Positions 61,689 to 64,000 of a stretch of DNA of 64,000 nucleotides are shown here, one piece after another. The translations under genes were made by a program, and so were the position numbers. Source of the DNA: GM7GCV1 sp965221105 (GTDB lineage: Bacteria > Pseudomonadota > Gammaproteobacteria > Pseudomonadales > GM7GCV1); the NCBI GenBank assembly GCA_965221105.1, contig OZ244871.1, positions 682,001 through 746,000 of the forward strand. Reading direction: 5' to 3'. Every line of letters starts with the position of its first letter. The first letter of the stretch is position 1. Under the pieces are notes generated by a model. The model made no database searches. It was not told where the DNA came from and was given only the letters and a program-made list of their open reading frames with translations.

Positions 61689-63410
61689 TCAGTCCGACGA
61701 CGGCTCAACTCCTGCCCCGCCCCCCGGCCAACGGGGATCCGCAGCACCTTCAAGGAAACCCTGGCGCATCTGGATTAGTTCGAGCTTGCCAAATACCCGT
61801 GAAGTATCAGATACGCTGTGTCCTCTGGCTTCCAGTATGTTTCTTGTGTCAGCCGATATACCGTTCTCCCAAAAGATGGTGTCTGGATTCCACTGGTGAT
61901 GGAAGCGCGGTGCAGCAGCACTCTCGGCAACATTCATATCAAATTCGGCCATATTGAGGACGCTCTGCAAAACGGAGCTGATGATGGTGCTGCCTCCCGG
62001 GCTGCCGGTAGCCAAAACCGGGTCACCCTCTCTGAACACGATAGTCGGGGTCATGCTGGACAAGGGCCGCTTGCCCGGTTCGATGGCATTGGCCAGCCCG
62101 CCAACCAGACCGTAGGCGTTTGCGTCACCCTCTCTGGCACTGAAGTCGTCCATTTCGTTGTTGAGCAGGAAGCCCGCACCCGCGACAGCGATACCGTTGC
62201 CGTAGGAGAAGTTGAGGGTATAGGTATTGCTGACAACATTGCCTTCAGCATCCCAGACTGAATAGTGCGTGGTGTCAGCACTTTCCTCAGGAGCAAAATT
62301 CACCGGCAGAATGTCTGAGGCAGGACGGGCTTTCTTCGGGTCAATACCTGCCCATAGCCTGTTGGCGTAGTCCGGGGATGTGAGCTGCTCAACAGGTACC
62401 GGAAAAAAGTCTGGATCACCCAAATGAAGACTCCGGTCAGCGTAGGCCAGCTTCATGGATTCGGCCAACAGGTGGATGTAGTCCGCAGAATTGTGCTCGA
62501 TACCCTGAAAATCGGCATGTTCGAGAATGTTGAGCATCTGTATGAGATGCACACCGCCCGACGAGGGTGGCGGCATGGATACCACAGTGTACTCTCTGTA
62601 ATCCCCGACAACCGGTTTGCGCACCAGAGGCTGGTAGGTCTGCAAATCTTCTGAAGTCAACAGACCGCCAAGCCGATTGACCTGATCGAGCATCATTTCC
62701 GCGGTGACACCTGTATAGAAACCCTCACGACCCTGTTCAGAAATACGCTCAAGCGTAGCTGCCAGATCTTTCTGTACCCAAAGATCACCGGTCTGGTATC
62801 CGGATTCGCCATCGCGGAGAAAGTACTGCCTGGTTTCTGGAGTTTGAAAGCGGGGGGCAGCCCTCCGCAGCGAATAGGCCAGGGAATCACTGACAACAAT
62901 TCCCTCTGAAGCCAATCGAATGGCGGGCGCAAGGACTTCTTTTCTGCTGAGAACACCCCAGCGGTCCAGGGCATAGAGCAAGCCTGCTACGGTCCCGGGT
63001 ACAGCAGCCGAATCGACACCAAAGCGCTTGCGTTGAGTGTCAACACGTCCATCTTCTGCGAGAAACATGTCCGCACTGGCGCGGGCAGGAGCGACTTCGC
63101 GGTAGTCCAGTGCGTGGGCCTGATCGGACCCGGCCAGATACACGAGCATAAAACCGCCACCACCGAGGTTTCCGGCCTGAGGAAAAGTGACTGCCAGGGC
63201 AAATCCTGTGGCAACTGCCGCGTCCACAGCGTTGCCACCGCTGGCGAGAATCCGGGCACCAACCGCGGAGGCAACATATTCCTGAGACACAACCATTCCC
63301 TGACCAGCGGGGGCAATCACAGGATGAAAGCGCGCGGATCGGTCAAAAAGTACCTGGGAGTGCGCAGAAACTGCGCACAGAAACAAGGACAGGAGTGAAA
63401 CAGCTTTCAT
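61689..63410 (-). CDS. ggt: Gamma-glutamyltransferase
   Basis: A 573-residue periplasmic enzyme. A signal peptide (MKAVSLLSLFLCAVSAHS) precedes PVIAPAGQGMVVSQEYVASAVGARILASGGNAVDAAVATGFAL. The catalytic Thr of the processed small subunit is in DTTHYSVWDAEGNVVS near 380, and STMTPTIV/GSPGGSTIISSVLQ follow. It splits glutathione and transfers glutamyl groups. Convergent with purB. Confidence 0.95.
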   Translation of the reverse strand: MKAVSLLSLFLCAVSAHSQVLFDRSARFHPVIAPAGQGMVVSQEYVASAVGARILASGGNAVDAAVATGFALAVTFPQAGNLGGGGFMLVYLAGSDQAHALDYREVAPARASADMFLAEDGRVDTQRKRFGVDSAAVPGTVAGLLYALDRWGVLSRKEVLAPAIRLASEGIVVSDSLAYSLRRAAPRFQTPETRQYFLRDGESGYQTGDLWVQKDLAATLERISEQGREGFYTGVTAEMMLDQVNRLGGLLTSEDLQTYQPLVRKPVVGDYREYTVVSMPPPSSGGVHLIQMLNILEHADFQGIEHNSADYIHLLAESMKLAYADRSLHLGDPDFFPVPVEQLTSPDYANRLWAGIDPKKARPASDILPVNFAPEESADTTHYSVWDAEGNVVSNTYTLNFSYGNGIAVAGAGFLLNNEMDDFSAREGDANAYGLVGGLANAIEPGKRPLSSMTPTIVFREGDPVLATGSPGGSTIISSVLQSVLNMAEFDMNVAESAAAPRFHHQWNPDTIFWENGISADTRNILEARGHSVSDTSRVFGKLELIQMRQGFLEGAADPRWPGGGAGVEPSSD

Positions 63411-63584
63411 GCTACGGCCGACCTGACAGAAAACTGGCGATTTGGCGACTATACAGGGCTGAATTGGCTTTACAAGGCCAGTACCAGGCCAGCGGCATCA
63501 CAGGGATTCGGATGCTGCAGCCTGGTCAGTCAGAAGCGCCGGGGGTATCCCGCTCATGCACGCGGGGATTTTGGGGAAGATGAA

Positions 63585-64000
63585 TCAGGCTTCGGCCATT
63601 TCGCCGGTTGAATCCCCCTCGTCAGTGCCAGGTTCAGGGTCATTCTTCCCAAGTGCCTGCTCAATGATCAGGGCTTCAAGTTTTTCGGCAACCTCAGGGT
63701 TGTCACGCAGATAGTCACAGGCATTATTTTTACCCTGGCCAATCTTGTTGCCCTCATAGGCATACCAGGCGCCGGATTTTTCAACAAGTCCGTGTTTGAC
63801 GCCCAGATCGATCACCTCGGCAAGGCGATTAATGCCATCGCCGTACATAATATTGAACTCGACCTGCTTGAACGGCGGCGAAACCTTGTTCTTGACAACT
63901 TTCACGCGGGTTTCATTCCCCACCACTTCGTCACCATCCTTGACCGCTCCGATTCGCCTGATATCCAGCCTCACAGAAGAGTAAAACTTCAGCGCGTTTC
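63585..64000 (-). CDS. recA: RecA, C-terminal part (cut by the window edge)
   Basis: The last 138 or so residues of RecA: ALKFYSSVRLDIRRIGAVK, NETRVKVVKNKVSPPFKQVEFNI, and KIGQGKNNACDYLRDNPEVAEKLE, followed by an acidic tail. The Walker motifs lie outside the window. No recX follows on this strand; 175 bases later ggt begins. Confidence 0.96.
   Translation of the reverse strand, partial: NALKFYSSVRLDIRRIGAVKDGDEVVGNETRVKVVKNKVSPPFKQVEFNIMYGDGINRLAEVIDLGVKHGLVEKSGAWYAYEGNKIGQGKNNACDYLRDNPEVAEKLEALIIEQALGKNDPEPGTDEGDSTGEMAEA

Overview
The window looks like the chromosome of a free-living, probably aquatic or marine, gammaproteobacterium. The right part (about 38,100-64,000) carries housekeeping genes in an order typical of Pseudomonas-like and Oceanospirillales-like gammaproteobacteria: folD, gor, cysG, serS, rarA, lolA, ftsK, trxB, aat, bpt, infA, clpA, clpS, cspD, monomeric icd, a Nudix gene, mnmA, hflD, purB, ggt and the 3' part of recA. 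No genus can be named from sequence reading alone. The crcB gene often found between rarA and serS in relatives is absent.

The left 38 kb is accessory DNA, with many transposase remnants, frameshifts, toxin-antitoxin genes, restriction and other likely defence genes, and long stretches without genes. It ends at two tRNA genes (Arg-TCT, Pro-TGG). The 3' end of tRNA-Arg faces the accessory side, as expected for an island hot spot, but no integrase was seen.

Layout: 1-12,200 holds two copies of a module (IS1634-type transposase fragment, promoter with a (GACA)5 repeat, leader hairpin, secreted-protein gene, terminator, 14-bp palindrome). The two proteins share signal peptide and C-terminal domain but differ in the middle. 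Between the copies lie a membrane protein/metallo-beta-lactamase-fold operon whose last gene is frameshifted (2.9-5.4 kb), an NYN-domain nuclease gene behind a promoter-leader-terminator arrangement (5.7-6.5 kb), and an ISAzo13-type transposase split by an A8 frameshift site (6.9-8.6 kb). A ParDE-like toxin-antitoxin pair (13.0-13.6 kb) and another IS1634 remnant precede a KpsDMTE-like capsule export operon with no biosynthesis genes (14.5-18.9 kb). McrBC follows on the minus strand (19.1-22.4 kb), then IS4-type remnants around a run of 22 C, an unknown two-gene pair (23.3-24.6 kb), and a two-gene operon of a large TPR/double-PIN protein plus an unknown partner (24.8-30.8 kb). From 31.3 to 34.5 kb are a DDE insertion sequence with 14-bp inverted repeats and a TnpB element with 24-bp inverted repeats adjoining a broken ParE gene. 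A Fic gene with repeated operator-like sites and a nucleotidyltransferase/HTH/phosphatase operon complete the accessory part.

The best candidates for undescribed systems are the double-PIN/TPR operon, the membrane-MBL-MBL operon, the nucleotidyltransferase-HTH-phosphatase operon, and the duplicated secreted-protein cassettes with identical regulatory leaders. All functional statements rest on reading motifs and context by eye; no database search was run.
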